A stretch of DNA of 64,000 nt, taken from the NCBI GenBank assembly GCA_927441425.1, contig CAKMKG010000026.1, positions 53,211 through 117,210 of the forward strand, read 5' to 3'. Positions 38,002 through 47,476 of this stretch are shown here, piece by piece (the first letter of the stretch is position 1; each line of letters opens with the position of its first letter). The notes beneath the pieces are model-generated. The model saw only the letters and a list, made by a program, of their open reading frames with translations, had not been told where the DNA came from and searched no databases. The position numbers and the translations under genes were made by a program. Origin of the DNA: an uncultured Bacillota bacterium (GTDB taxonomy: Bacteria; Bacillota; Clostridia; Peptostreptococcales; Anaerovoracaceae).

Positions 38002-39462
38002 TTATAGCAAATCCGAGAGCAGCCTGGATATGGATTCCTTGAATTTGATCAAAAGGGCCCGGTTGCGGTAAAGATGCTTTGTCAACTCATGAGACTTCAT
38101 CATATCCGTCTCAAAGATCGCCTCAAGTTTGTAAACCTCCGCAGCATCATAGATAAATGCATTCGCCTCAAAATTTAAGCGAAAACTTCTTATGTCAAAA
38201 TTGGCCGATCCAATGGAAGCAACTTCTCCATCAACACAGATTGTTTTTGCATGCATAAAGCCTTCGTCATAAATATAGATCTTTGCCCCAAGATTTAATA
38301 GAATCCCTACATAAGAGTAGGTCGCCCAATATACAAACATGTGATCCGGCATGCAGGGGATCATGATCTTTACGTCGATTCCAGACAGCACAGCGGTCTT
38401 TAGAACCTCAAGAATGCTGGCATCCGGTACGAAATATGGTGTTTGAATATATATATTTTTCTTTGCAGACGATATCATTTTTAAATATCCCTGCTTTATC
38501 TCTTCCTTTGAAGAGTCAGGGCCGCAGGATACGATCTGTATTCCCGTGGTGCCTGCCTGAAACGGTTCGTCGTAGAAAGCCTGGGATAAGACAATATTTT
38601 CCTTCGACGCGAACCGCCAGTCCAAAATGAACCGAGCATTCATGTCCTGAACGCAGGAGCCCATCAGTCTTAAATGAGTGTCTCGCCAATATCCAAACTT
38701 CTTCTTTTTGCCTACATACTCATTTCCGACGTTAAAACCGCCCAAATACCCTATCGCACCGTCAATTACGACTAATTTTCTGTGATTTCTGTAATTTAAT
38801 TTTAAATTCAAGTATTTAAACATGGGCTTGAAGAAGAACGCATATTGTCCGCCGGCCTGCTTCAACGGTTCCAGGATTTTCCGTGAAATCTGCCTACTTC
38901 CCATGGCATCAATCAACAGACGCACTTCGACCCCTTCTCTGGCCTTCCGGGTGAGCGAGTCGATTAGAAGGCGACCCATGCTGTCGTTCTTCACAATGAA
39001 ATACATAATATTAATACTCTGCTTTGCATCCATAATATCCTTGAGTAGACTGTCAAACTTGTGACGGCCGTCTGTCAGAACAGAGATTTTATTATCTTGT
39101 GTAAAAAAGGACTCACTGAAAGATTGATGCAGGCGGATCATATCCTGCCACTTTTTTGATTCGGGATTGCTAAAAATGAACTCCCCATGCTTGATCGCAT
39201 TGAACTGCTCATTCAGTGAAGCATTTATGATCGCTTCCTCATATTTCGTCATTCGAAAGATTTTTTGTCTCGCAATATTTTGTGATAACAAAAAATAAAA
39301 AACAATCCCTGCCACCGGAACTAAAAATAAAACCATAATCCATGCCAGAGTTGCGGAAGGGTTTTTCCTTTCCAGAAATATGATAGTCAAACCAATAACA
39401 AAATTGACAAGGAAAAGCCCTGTTATTAGCGTTGACATGTTAAAAAAATCAAAAGAGAGCAT
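38002..39462 (-). CDS. cls: Cardiolipin synthase
   Basis: 486 residues. Two N-terminal membrane helices (about 8-30 and 38-62) are followed by two phospholipase-D motifs: HRKLVVIDGAIGYLGGFN and HAKTICVDGEVASIGSANFD. It condenses two phosphatidylglycerol molecules into cardiolipin and glycerol at the membrane. It lies 70 bases after trxA on the same strand and could be the last gene of the RseC-like/trxA unit. Confidence 0.95.
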   Translation of the reverse strand: MLSFDFFNMSTLITGLFLVNFVIGLTIIFLERKNPSATLAWIMVLFLVPVAGIVFYFLLSQNIARQKIFRMTKYEEAIINASLNEQFNAIKHGEFIFSNPESKKWQDMIRLHQSFSESFFTQDNKISVLTDGRHKFDSLLKDIMDAKQSINIMYFIVKNDSMGRLLIDSLTRKAREGVEVRLLIDAMGSRQISRKILEPLKQAGGQYAFFFKPMFKYLNLKLNYRNHRKLVVIDGAIGYLGGFNVGNEYVGKKKKFGYWRDTHLRLMGSCVQDMNARFILDWRFASKENIVLSQAFYDEPFQAGTTGIQIVSCGPDSSKEEIKQGYLKMISSAKKNIYIQTPYFVPDASILEVLKTAVLSGIDVKIMIPCMPDHMFVYWATYSYVGILLNLGAKIYIYDEGFMHAKTICVDGEVASIGSANFDIRSFRLNFEANAFIYDAAEVYKLEAIFETDMMKSHELTKHLYRNRALLIKFKESISRLLSDLL

Positions 39463-39532
39463 AAAACCTCAACTCTTCCATTATGGTCTGACCAATTGGA
39501 ATACATCAAGTATCGATGAATCGAAAATTGAT

Positions 39533-39862
39533 TTACAGTGAAATCAACGCATCCAGCTTTTCTTCCAGAACCGATTGCGGCAGTGCTCCGGATATTCTTT
39601 CTTTTATCTCGCCATCCTTCATGAAGAACAAAGTGGGAATGCTCATAACTTTATTCGCAATCGCCAGCTTGCGCTGTTCATCAATGTTTATTTTACAGAT
39701 TTTTGCTTTATCTGCATACTTTGCTGCCATATCATCAATGATAGGTCCGACCATCTTGCATGGACCGCACCAGTCCGCATAAAAGTCGATCAGGACAGGG
39801 ATACTTGATTGTACCGCTTCACTTTCATAATTTTCATCTGTTAAGTAAATAACGTCTTTCAT
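39533..39862 (-). CDS. trxA: Thioredoxin
   Basis: 109 residues. The active site WCGPCK is in FYADWCGPCKMVGPI, and the cis-Pro loop is MSIPTLFFMKDG. TAGGAGG precedes the ATG. It reduces protein disulfides in the cytoplasm. It follows the RseC-like gene by 59 bases, and the gene product upstream is itself a Cys-rich membrane redox protein. Confidence 0.95.
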   Translation of the reverse strand: MKDVIYLTDENYESEAVQSSIPVLIDFYADWCGPCKMVGPIIDDMAAKYADKAKICKINIDEQRKLAIANKVMSIPTLFFMKDGEIKERISGALPQSVLEEKLDALISL

Positions 39863-39921
39863 AACTACCTCCTAATATTCATCTTCATTAGCAATTAGCA
39901 AAATGGATCCATCAATTCGTC

Positions 39922-40344
39922 TTATAACCTGGGCTCTGCAGGTCTGATAACTTTTACGATTGATACTGTATACTGCGGTTGATACTTCGCTTTGAAAATT
40001 ATGCTGGCTGCAATCGCTGCAATAAATAACACGAATGCTAGTCCAACAGTCACACTCCCAGCTCTTTCCCCAAATAGGAGATTTGCGAGCAGAAGTCCTC
40101 CAAAGAACGCTGCAATAGGCAGCAGATAAACGATGGAAAATTCGGTGAGAGAGAATTTTTTATGTACCTTTACATCGACCATCTCACCCTGCTTCGCATT
40201 AACAGGGTTTTCTGCTTTAACAATAGAACCGGGATGCATGTGCTTATTACAAGAACCACAGCCATGGCATTTCTTATGTTTGTACAGCATAACCTTTGCG
40301 GTTTCTTTATCAATAACTTCCAAGACATTGGCTGATTTTAGCAT
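39922..40344 (-). CDS. RseC/SoxR-reducing-system family membrane protein
   Basis: 140 residues. An N-terminal cysteine cluster KKCHGCGSCNKH (about residues 24-35) in a beta domain is followed by two membrane helices (about 76-92 and 97-115), as in RseC and RnfE-linked proteins. The Gram-negative relatives act with Rsx/Rnf to keep SoxR reduced. Clostridia use relatives of unknown role, often with redox genes. A GAGGAGC ribosome site precedes it, and a TATAAT lies near 40400 (TTGTTT with an 18-base spacer). Confidence 0.85.
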   Translation of the reverse strand: MLKSANVLEVIDKETAKVMLYKHKKCHGCGSCNKHMHPGSIVKAENPVNAKQGEMVDVKVHKKFSLTEFSIVYLLPIAAFFGGLLLANLLFGERAGSVTVGLAFVLFIAAIAASIIFKAKYQPQYTVSIVKVIRPAEPRL

Positions 40345-40478
40345 GTTACTCGCTCCTCAAACACATTCTAGTCATTAGCTTTATCCCAATTATGATAATT
40401 ATACCACCTGTGATAACCAATAAACAATGTTTTTTACACTTTGTTACAGTAGCATCCTCTAATCACTTTCCGCAGCAG

Positions 40479-40781
40479 CTACATCCACTTTGTATCGCCT
40501 GACAGATTGTCATAACCCGGATGATTATCGAATCTAACGATCCCGACTTGGCATTTTCCTTCCACAGCCTCAGTGACCCTCGCGTGCCCAATGGTTCCAA
40601 AACCGCCGCACAACTCAATCAAAATTACGCCTTCTTCGGTAAGCTTTTTCGCCTCAGTGCAAGCCATCGCATAATCGGCAACTCCGATCATGATCATGAG
40701 TCCTTGACCAAGATCCATTTCCACTCTTCTCGCTTCTGTGATGCTGGCGCTCACAAACATGAATACAACTTTTCTTTTCAT
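40479..40781 (-). CDS. DUF6506 family protein
   Basis: 100 residues beginning VVFMFVSASITEARRVEMD, with a glycine-rich middle ELCGGFGTIGHARV and a KCQVGIVRFDNHPGYD C-terminal segment that I associate with DUF6506. It is a small alpha/beta protein, possibly with a ferredoxin-like fold; no function is known. AGAGGAAG precedes the ATG. It is downstream of the MFS gene on the same strand with a 78-base gap. Confidence 0.75.
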   Translation of the reverse strand: MKRKVVFMFVSASITEARRVEMDLGQGLMIMIGVADYAMACTEAKKLTEEGVILIELCGGFGTIGHARVTEAVEGKCQVGIVRFDNHPGYDNLSGDTKWM

Positions 40782-40859
40782 TGTCTTCCTCTTTCCTACT
40801 CCTTCGAGTATTTTTTAAAAAAATCCATTTCTGTTCTTTAATAAATGGCGTGAAATCAA

Positions 40860-42266
40860 TTATTTTGTTTCCTGTTTCGGATATTTTCTTTTTAAGGATA
40901 TAAATATTCCGACTGCGCAGACGCAGGTAAATACAAGGAAGGATAGATGCATGGTTTCCACCAGTAGTTTTGGCTCTGCTTCCGCCAGTGTGACATTTCC
41001 CATCTGCCTTGCAACGATGAAGGTTACGATCGCCATGCTCGCACTGTGACCGATGGAACGCATGGTTGACAGAATCGATGAGGCAACTCCATAATCCTTT
41101 TTCTCTACACAAGCCATGACCGCGTTGGTATTGGGTGATGAGAAAAAAGCGAACCCCACACCCACCACCAACAGATTGACGATAATCAGTGGGAACGGAT
41201 AGTTCTCCGAGATAAAGATAAATGAGAATAAGCCGAGGGCGCAGAGTCCCATTCCAAAGGATGCCAGCTTAAACGGCGATATCCGGTCTGAGAGTCTTCC
41301 TGCATATGGCGACAAAATAGCCATCATCAAAGGCTGACTGATCAGAATCAGTCCTGCTATTTGGGAGTCGTAGCCCATCACCACCTGCAGATAGATGGAT
41401 AAAAGATAGCCAAGTGCAAAAGTTGCTCCATAATTCATCAATGCTGCCAGATTGGAAAAGGAATAACCTATATTATTTGCAAAGAGTCTTACTTCTACGA
41501 TAGGATATTGGGTTTTCAGTTCATGCAGTACAAAGAGTACAAAGAGGATCACTCCTGCAATAACCAAGTATTTTGCATAAAATAATGTCGAGATCGTTGA
41601 TAAGCCAAACATAATCAAGGTAATCATTAATACATAGAGAAGGTTTCCGACAAAATCCACACCCTGCCCCTGACATTCCGCCTTACTTGGCGGCAGCTTT
41701 TTCACTGCTGCCACAAAAACGATAGTACTGATTGCAAAGGTCAGAACAAAGATTGATCGCCAGCCAAGATAATGGTTTAGAACGCCTCCGACAACAGGTC
41801 CGGCAGACAGACCGATGTAAGTTGAAGCGACGGAATACCCCAGAACCTTGCCTCTCTTATCCGGTGAAAAGGCGCTGATCAAAACTGCGATATTGGTACT
41901 AAAGATCATTGCTGCTCCGATTCCCTGAATGACACGGAACAACAGGAGAATCGCCATGGATTGCGCGAAAGCAGCAACGCCGGAGCAAAGAGCAAAAATC
42001 AGAATTCCGCTCACCAGAATCCTTTTTCTTCCCGTCAGATCCGCCAGCCGCCCAAAGGGCACCGATAAAACAGCGGCGGCTAGGATATAGCCTGTCACAA
42101 TCCATCCCACCGAAGAGGCGCTGGCATGGAATTCGGTTCCCATAGAAGGAATCGACAGGTTCAGTGCACTTCCGGTAAAGGTTGTGATAAAAGCTGTGAT
42201 GATGACTACAAATATGGTTGAAACTTGTATGCTTCTCGTCTCATCCTTTTTTGTTTCTTTCTTCAT
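40860..42266 (-). CDS. MFS exporter, DHA2 (14-helix drug:H+ antiporter) type
   Basis: 468 residues with about 14 hydrophobic segments. Motif A-like FGRLADLTGRKRILVSG follows helix 2, and motif C-like GLSAGPVVGGVLNHYLGWR is in helix 5. Such proteins expel drugs, bile salts or metabolites in exchange for protons. Start behind AAGGAAG. No adjacent MarR or TetR regulator is present. Confidence 0.9.
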   Translation of the reverse strand: MKKETKKDETRSIQVSTIFVVIITAFITTFTGSALNLSIPSMGTEFHASASSVGWIVTGYILAAAVLSVPFGRLADLTGRKRILVSGILIFALCSGVAAFAQSMAILLLFRVIQGIGAAMIFSTNIAVLISAFSPDKRGKVLGYSVASTYIGLSAGPVVGGVLNHYLGWRSIFVLTFAISTIVFVAAVKKLPPSKAECQGQGVDFVGNLLYVLMITLIMFGLSTISTLFYAKYLVIAGVILFVLFVLHELKTQYPIVEVRLFANNIGYSFSNLAALMNYGATFALGYLLSIYLQVVMGYDSQIAGLILISQPLMMAILSPYAGRLSDRISPFKLASFGMGLCALGLFSFIFISENYPFPLIIVNLLVVGVGFAFFSSPNTNAVMACVEKKDYGVASSILSTMRSIGHSASMAIVTFIVARQMGNVTLAEAEPKLLVETMHLSFLVFTCVCAVGIFISLKRKYPKQETK

Positions 42267-42337
42267 TGTTACTTCCTTTTCAAATTTCCTGCTTTTTATA
42301 GTATTGACCTTTTCAAGGAATAAATCAAGTGAATTAA

Positions 42338-42361
42338 AGGCGGTTTCATTAGAAACCGCCT
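42338..42361 (-). terminator. Terminator of the hydrogenase operon
   Basis: A 10-bp perfect stem (42338-42347 with 42352-42361) with loop of 4 and TTAATTC on the minus side, about 50 bases after the hydA stop. Confidence 0.8.
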
Positions 42362-42411
42362 AGAAAAGGTGGAAATTATATTTGTGTTTTCCGCCATTGA
42401 GTCAAACTCCG

Positions 42412-44136
42412 TTATTCGTGAGTAGGATAATGCACATGCAGCAGTTCATGGGTCCTTCCCTTCAATACACCATTATACAGCTCAGGAAGGATCGGGTTTT
42501 CATCGGAATGACGCATCTGTGTCTGCTTGTCGGAAGCATAGAGCATATCGGCACGCAGCTTCTTTTTGTCCATCAGACCAAATGGCTGGCCTGCACCGCC
42601 CACGCAACCGCCGGGACAGGCCATTACTTCAATGAAGTGATAGAAGGCCTCCCCTGCATTCATCTTTTCGATCAGCTTTTCCACATTGCCCAGTCCGCTT
42701 ACCACCGCGATCTTTAATATGGTTTCCCCGTCCTCCAGAGGCAATTCAAATTCCTTGATTCCCTCCATGCCCCTGACGCCGCAGAACTTGATATTATTGA
42801 TGTTTGTATGGCTCTTGTCCTTAATAACCTTTCTGATCACAGCCTCGGTAACGCCGCCGGTCACTCCGAAGAGCAGTCCTGCGCCGGTATACATGCCGAA
42901 CGGCATGTCAAGGGCTTCCGGTTCCAGCTCCTTGAAGACGATTCCGGATTCATAAATCATATCGGCAAGGCCATTGGTAGTCAATACCATATCAACATCG
43001 TGAGTTCCTCCGGTTACGAATTCTTCTCTGCTGGCTTCCGCTTTCTTAGCGGTACAAGGCATAATGGAAACGACTACCGTTTCTTTTCCGTCTTTTTCAT
43101 TCCTCTCCTTATCATAGGCCTTGATCAGCGACCCGAACATCTGCTGGGGTGATTTACAGGTGGATACCTGGGACATGAGCTCAGGATGCTTTTCCTCTGC
43201 ATATTTTACCCATGCAGGGCAGCAGGAGGTAAACAGCGGCAGCTTTTCGCCCTTCTCTAGCTTATTTAAAAATTCATTCGTTTCTTCGATCACCGTAAGG
43301 TCCGCAGTAAAGGAAGAATCGTAGACTTCATCAAAGCCAAGCTTTCTCATGGCTGCCACGATGCGCGGCATGACATTTTCTCCGTCTCCCAGCCCGAATT
43401 CTTCTCCCAAAGCAACTCTGACCGCCGGTGCAACTTGGGCAACCACTCGTTTTTTGTCATCAAAGATCGCCTTCCAAATCGCAGGAACGTCATCTTTAAC
43501 GGTAATGGCACCTGTGGGACAAACCGCAGCGCATTGACCACAGTTGACACATTCTGTCTCCGCCAAAGGCATGTCAAATGCAGGGCAGACCTTTAGCTCA
43601 TATCCGCGCAGAGCAAAGTCGATGGCTCCTACATTTTGCGTCTCGTTGCACATACGTACACAGTCACCGCACTGGATGCACTTGTTTGGATTCCTAGTGA
43701 TGGACGTGCTGGAATGATCTATTTTATAATCATTCTTATATGCTTTTTCCGTCTTGTCAAATTTAATCTCATCAATGCCATAACGGATGGCAAGATCCTG
43801 AAGCTTACAGCTTGTGTTTTTTGGACAAGTCGTGCACTCTCTGGAGTGAGAAGCCAGGTACAATCTTAGGATCGTCTTTCGATACTGTTTCAATCTAGGC
43901 GTATTGGTTCTAATCTCCATGCCGTTTTTCGGCGGGGTGGAACAGGAGGTAATGATATTCCCCTTCTGATCTTCAACCATACACATTCTGCAGGAGCCAT
44001 AAACGGAAAGCTCCGAGTAATAGCATAAGGTTGGCAGGTCAATTCCCACCTTGCGAACGACGCTGAGAATGTTCTTTTCATTGGTAAAAGGAACTTGTTC
44101 GCCATTGATTTTCATATACTTTTGTGTTTTTGTCAT
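42412..44136 (-). CDS. hydA: [FeFe] hydrogenase catalytic subunit of the NAD-linked trimeric type
   Basis: 574 residues from ATG 44136 (AAGGTG at six bases; a GTG at 44145 is an alternative). Order: an N-terminal [2Fe-2S] domain (CYYSELSVYGSCRMC), a His/Cys [4Fe-4S] motif (HSRECTTCPKNTSC), two [4Fe-4S] ferredoxin motifs (CIQCGDCVRMC, CVNCGQCAAVC), then the H-cluster domain with FTSCCPAW, MPCTAKKAE and MACPGGCVGGAGQP. It lacks extra C-terminal domains. With HydB and HydC it likely oxidises NADH and reduced ferredoxin together to make H2. Confidence 0.96.
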   Translation of the reverse strand: MTKTQKYMKINGEQVPFTNEKNILSVVRKVGIDLPTLCYYSELSVYGSCRMCMVEDQKGNIITSCSTPPKNGMEIRTNTPRLKQYRKTILRLYLASHSRECTTCPKNTSCKLQDLAIRYGIDEIKFDKTEKAYKNDYKIDHSSTSITRNPNKCIQCGDCVRMCNETQNVGAIDFALRGYELKVCPAFDMPLAETECVNCGQCAAVCPTGAITVKDDVPAIWKAIFDDKKRVVAQVAPAVRVALGEEFGLGDGENVMPRIVAAMRKLGFDEVYDSSFTADLTVIEETNEFLNKLEKGEKLPLFTSCCPAWVKYAEEKHPELMSQVSTCKSPQQMFGSLIKAYDKERNEKDGKETVVVSIMPCTAKKAEASREEFVTGGTHDVDMVLTTNGLADMIYESGIVFKELEPEALDMPFGMYTGAGLLFGVTGGVTEAVIRKVIKDKSHTNINNIKFCGVRGMEGIKEFELPLEDGETILKIAVVSGLGNVEKLIEKMNAGEAFYHFIEVMACPGGCVGGAGQPFGLMDKKKLRADMLYASDKQTQMRHSDENPILPELYNGVLKGRTHELLHVHYPTHE

Positions 44137-44153
44137 TTGGTTCACCTTCCTCC

Positions 44154-45905
44154 TTATTTCTCAACGATCGCACTAAAATTACAAGAATCAAGACATAGTC
44201 CGCACTTGATACACTTCGCCCAATCAATTTTATACGGCTCTTTTCGCTTTCCGGTAATTGCATTCACAGGACATACTACCTGACACTTGGCGCAGCCCTT
44301 GCATAACTCTTCAATGATTTCGACTCGCTTTAAGCCCTTGCAGCTGCCATTCGGGCAATATTTATCCACCACATGGGCGATATATTCCTCTTTGAACTCA
44401 TTGATGGTGCTTACCACAGGTGAAGCCGCTGTTTTCCCAAGACCGCATAAGGCCGTGTTTGTTATGGTGTCCGCAAGCTCCATGAGCATATCTATCTGCC
44501 CCATATCTCCTCTACCATTGACGATATCATCAAGTATGCCATTCATTACATGAGTGCCTTCTCTGCAAGGAACGCATTTCCCGCAGGACTCATGCTCCGT
44601 AAAGTTCATGAAGTACTTGGCAATTCCTACCATGCATGTGTCCTCGTCCATAACGACAAGGCCTCCGGAACCGATCATGGCACCGGCCTTTGACAGGGAG
44701 TCGAAATCCAAGCTCATGTCCAGATGCTTCTCTGTGAGACAGCCACCCGACGGCCCGCCGATCTGAACTGCCTTGAAGCCTTTTCCATTTTTAACGCCAC
44801 CGCCGATTTCAAAAATCACGGTTCTCAGTGTCGTTCCCATGGGTACCTCGATCAGACCTGTATTGTTTACATTGCCTGTAAGCGCAAATGCTTTTGTGCC
44901 CGGGCTTTTCTCAATCCCTATTTTTCGGTATCCCTCTGCTCCGTGAGTAATGATATAGGAAACATGAGCAAAGGTTTCAACATTATTTAAAACAGTCGGT
45001 TTTCCAAAGAGTCCCTGCTCAACGGTTCGAGGCGGTTTTACTCTCGGCATGCCTCTGAGTCCTTCGATGGAAGCAGTCAGGGCACTTCCCTCTCCGCATA
45101 CGAAGGCACCTGCACCCAAATTGATTCGTATGGAGAAGCTAAATCCGCTGTCTAATATGTTTTCGCCGAGATAACCGGACTCTTCCGCTTGAGCGATGGC
45201 GATCTGCAGGCGATGCACTGCCAGCGGATACTCTGCACGGACATAAATATATCCTACCTGCGCACCCGTCGCAATTCCTGCAATGATCATTCCCTCGAGC
45301 ATCTTATGCGGATCCCCTTCCATTACGCTCCTGTCCATGAACGCACCAGGATCTCCTTCATCTCCATTGCATACCACATATTTGACAGGCTCCTGCTGGC
45401 TCCTCACCTGCACCCATTTCTTCCCGGTAGGAAAGCCTCCGCCGCCTCTTCCTCTTAAGCCCGCTTTTTCTATTTCCCTGCAAATCGCGTCTCCGTTCAT
45501 CTCAAAAAGCGCCTTTTTTAAAGCCTGATAGCCCCCTGCTGTAATATAGTCATTGATGTCCTCAGGATTAATCTCACCGCAATTTTTGAGTGCAATTCTG
45601 GTTTGCTTAGTCAAAAAAGCACTGCCGGCTTCTGAAATCAGATATTTTGTGACCGGTATTTTTCCGATGATATGCTTATTGACAACGGCTTCAACCTTAT
45701 CTGCTGTCATATGTACATATCTGCTTGCGCTTCCGTCATCGTTGATGATGTCGACAATAGGCTCCAGATAGCAGCTTCCGATGCATCCTGCAATGGTCAC
45801 CGCTGCATCGAGCTTCTTTTCCTTCAACAACCTTTTGAATTCCGCTTCCGTCTTTTTCGCGCCGGAGGCAATTCCGCAGCTTCCCTGTCCAATTATTATT
45901 TTCAT
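44154..45905 (-). CDS. hydB: Electron-bifurcating hydrogenase subunit B (NuoF/HndC-like)
   Basis: 583 residues. An N-terminal thioredoxin-like [2Fe-2S] domain (Cys in GQGSCGIASG and GCIGSCYLE) is followed by the FMN/NADH-binding domain (GLRGRGGGGFPTGKKW, CNGDEGDPGAFMDR). Then come a [4Fe-4S] ligand motif ESCGKCVPCREGT and a C-terminal 2x[4Fe-4S] ferredoxin domain (CKGCAKCQVVCP, CIKCGLCLDSC). It is the NADH entry and bifurcation subunit. AAAGGAGG precedes the ATG. It lies 2 bases after hydC and 17 before hydA. Confidence 0.96.
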   Translation of the reverse strand: MKIIIGQGSCGIASGAKKTEAEFKRLLKEKKLDAAVTIAGCIGSCYLEPIVDIINDDGSASRYVHMTADKVEAVVNKHIIGKIPVTKYLISEAGSAFLTKQTRIALKNCGEINPEDINDYITAGGYQALKKALFEMNGDAICREIEKAGLRGRGGGGFPTGKKWVQVRSQQEPVKYVVCNGDEGDPGAFMDRSVMEGDPHKMLEGMIIAGIATGAQVGYIYVRAEYPLAVHRLQIAIAQAEESGYLGENILDSGFSFSIRINLGAGAFVCGEGSALTASIEGLRGMPRVKPPRTVEQGLFGKPTVLNNVETFAHVSYIITHGAEGYRKIGIEKSPGTKAFALTGNVNNTGLIEVPMGTTLRTVIFEIGGGVKNGKGFKAVQIGGPSGGCLTEKHLDMSLDFDSLSKAGAMIGSGGLVVMDEDTCMVGIAKYFMNFTEHESCGKCVPCREGTHVMNGILDDIVNGRGDMGQIDMLMELADTITNTALCGLGKTAASPVVSTINEFKEEYIAHVVDKYCPNGSCKGLKRVEIIEELCKGCAKCQVVCPVNAITGKRKEPYKIDWAKCIKCGLCLDSCNFSAIVEK

Positions 45906-45907
45906 GA

Positions 45908-46444
45908 TTATGCCTCCTTTGCTTCTTTCTCTCTGATCTGACTAATAATATCCAGAACCTTTTCCTTTGTCAGATTGCCATAGGTCTCTTCTCCTACACT
46001 GTTCTGGATCATCATAACCGGCGCTAGGCTGCAGCAGCCGAGACAGGCAACATTATTTAGTGTAAATACCCCATCCGCAGTTGTTTCTCCGTCTGAAATT
46101 TTTAATTCATCACATATCACAGTTTCTATATCCTGTGATCCGCTTACATGGCAAGCTGTTCCTTGACAAAGCATAATGAGATTTTTTCCGATGGGCTGTA
46201 GTCTAAATTGAGTATAGAAGGTCGCTACCCCGTATATCTTTGCCTGAGAATTTCCTGTCTTTTTGGAAATATAGGCGATGACTTCTCTTGGTAGATAGCC
46301 ATAGATATTCTGGGCCTGCTGCAGAATCACAATCAAATTTCCGGGCATGTCCTCAACCTTTTCCAGGAATAGATCAAGCTCGGCAAAATCAAACTTGTTT
46401 TGTGCTTCACAAGGACATTGACTTCCAATATCTTGTAATTTCAT
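45908..46444 (-). CDS. hydC: Electron-bifurcating hydrogenase subunit C (NuoE/HndA-like)
   Basis: 178 residues with a thioredoxin-like [2Fe-2S] fold. Ligands are in CQGTACHVSG and ACLGCCSLAPVMMI. VILQQAQNIYGYLPREVI is the NuoE signature helix. It heads the hydCBA operon behind GAGGAGGG and a strong promoter at 46521-46549. Confidence 0.95.
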   Translation of the reverse strand: MKLQDIGSQCPCEAQNKFDFAELDLFLEKVEDMPGNLIVILQQAQNIYGYLPREVIAYISKKTGNSQAKIYGVATFYTQFRLQPIGKNLIMLCQGTACHVSGSQDIETVICDELKISDGETTADGVFTLNNVACLGCCSLAPVMMIQNSVGEETYGNLTKEKVLDIISQIREKEAKEA

Positions 46445-46471
46445 TGTATCCCTCCTCGTGGGTTTCTTATC

Positions 46472-46514
46472 GTTGATATTTAAGCGTTGAGATTTAAGCC
46501 GTTAATATTTTATC
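46472..46514 (-). repeat. Tandem 14-bp direct repeats in the hyd leader
   Basis: GTTGATATTTAAGC (46472-46485) is followed directly by GTTGAGATTTAAGC (46486-46499), then a diverged third unit GTTAATATTTTATC (46501-46514). They lie between the predicted transcription start and the hydC ribosome site. Confidence 0.75.
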
Positions 46515-46520
46515 AACAAT

Positions 46521-46549
46521 ATTATACTTGCTATGCGCAAATTTGTAAA
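46521..46549 (-). promoter_or_regulatory. hydCBA promoter
   Basis: TTTACA (46544-46549) and TATAAT (46521-46526) with an exact 17-base spacer on the minus strand. The sequence TTGTTGATAAAATATTAAC right after the -10 box is a near-dyad that resembles, but does not match, clostridial Rex sites. Confidence 0.75.
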
Positions 46550-46780
46550 TAAAAAAGAATGGTACAAATGCCTGTTTTTTAGTATTTAACCGCAAAACCA
46601 GTTTCACTAATAGCAAGTTAGTACCTTTTGCCAAGATAGTTAATGTTGATTGATTTACGAATATTGTGAATACTATATCACATTGACATACTATTCTGAA
46701 ATTACATATTTTACCATTTTAATGTCTATTGTCAACTTTGTTTTGAAATTAGAATAGGTGCGGTCGTTTTTGACAATAAA

Positions 46781-46815
46781 AAATCGGCAGGGTGTGAAAA
46801 TCACGCTGCCGATTT
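46781..46815 (-). terminator. Terminator of the acetate transporter gene
   Basis: AAATCGGCAG (46781-46790) pairs with CTGCCGATTT (46806-46815), extended inward by GTG/CAC, with TTTTTTATT on the minus side. Confidence 0.9.
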
Positions 46816-46838
46816 CTTTGTAAAAATTGATAGCCTGG

Positions 46839-47402
46839 TTATAAAGGTAGAATTACTTTGCCGTACTCATTGTTGATTATTTGCGCAAAGCTGTTATATA
46901 TTGCAGACGCTCCGCAAAGGATTCCTACCCATCCTGCTGCATGCTTAATTGCAATGCTTCCTGCAAAATCACCGATGGCCAGCATAAAAAACAATATTGT
47001 CAGCGTTAGGAAAACAAATTGAATTCCGCGATTGTGCTTCAGGGTGCAGATAAACATTAATGCAGAGAAGATACCCCAAAGAAGAAGATAGAAACCCATG
47101 CTCTTATCATCTGCTGCAGCAATATTGGCAGTAGGGTTTGTCCAAATTACAATAAGCGAGATCCAAAAGAAACCATACGCTGTAAAAGCGATTGCCCCAA
47201 ACACATTATTCTTCAGAAATTCCATGATGCCGGCAATGATCTGGGCCGATCCGCCGAGAGCCACGCCCATCGACAAAATAACAATAGAAAGCGGTATGAT
47301 GTCCGCATTATGTAAATTAAGCAGAACGGTTGTCATCCCGAATCCCAGCAGACCCAAAGGCGCAGGATTCGCGATTGATGATTGAATTTTTTCAGTAGTC
47401 AT
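46839..47402 (-). CDS. Acetate/succinate transporter, GPR1/FUN34/YaaH (SatP) family
   Basis: 187 residues with six membrane helices. The family signature NPAPLGLLGFGMTT is at residues 12-25, with GGSAQIIAGIMEF in helix 2 and FGAIAFTAYGFFWISL later. It moves acetate or succinate with protons. GGAGG precedes the ATG. It is next to the hydrogenase operon but has its own terminator. Its divergent neighbour is the EamA transporter. Confidence 0.93.
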   Translation of the reverse strand: MTTEKIQSSIANPAPLGLLGFGMTTVLLNLHNADIIPLSIVILSMGVALGGSAQIIAGIMEFLKNNVFGAIAFTAYGFFWISLIVIWTNPTANIAAADDKSMGFYLLLWGIFSALMFICTLKHNRGIQFVFLTLTILFFMLAIGDFAGSIAIKHAAGWVGILCGASAIYNSFAQIINNEYGKVILPL

Positions 47403-47476
47403 TTTTATTCCTCCATATTAGTATACCAAAGGAGATTAAACCATAATCCAATCCATTATGCAATTTAAATATTTAT

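Larger units (their letters stand above)
46445..46838. other. Hydrogenase promoter region
   Basis: 394 AT-rich bases without a gene. From the hydC side it holds tandem 14-bp repeats (46472-46514), the promoter (46521-46549), an unassigned stretch to about 46660, a TGTGA-N8-TCACA dyad (46665-46682) and the terminator of the acetate transporter (46781-46815). Confidence 0.65.

Noticed and set aside
46665..46682. Rex or CRP operator TGTGA-N8-TCACA near the hydrogenase
   Set aside because: The spacing is two bases too long for the usual Rex dyad and it lies over 110 bases upstream of the hyd promoter; kept only as a note.
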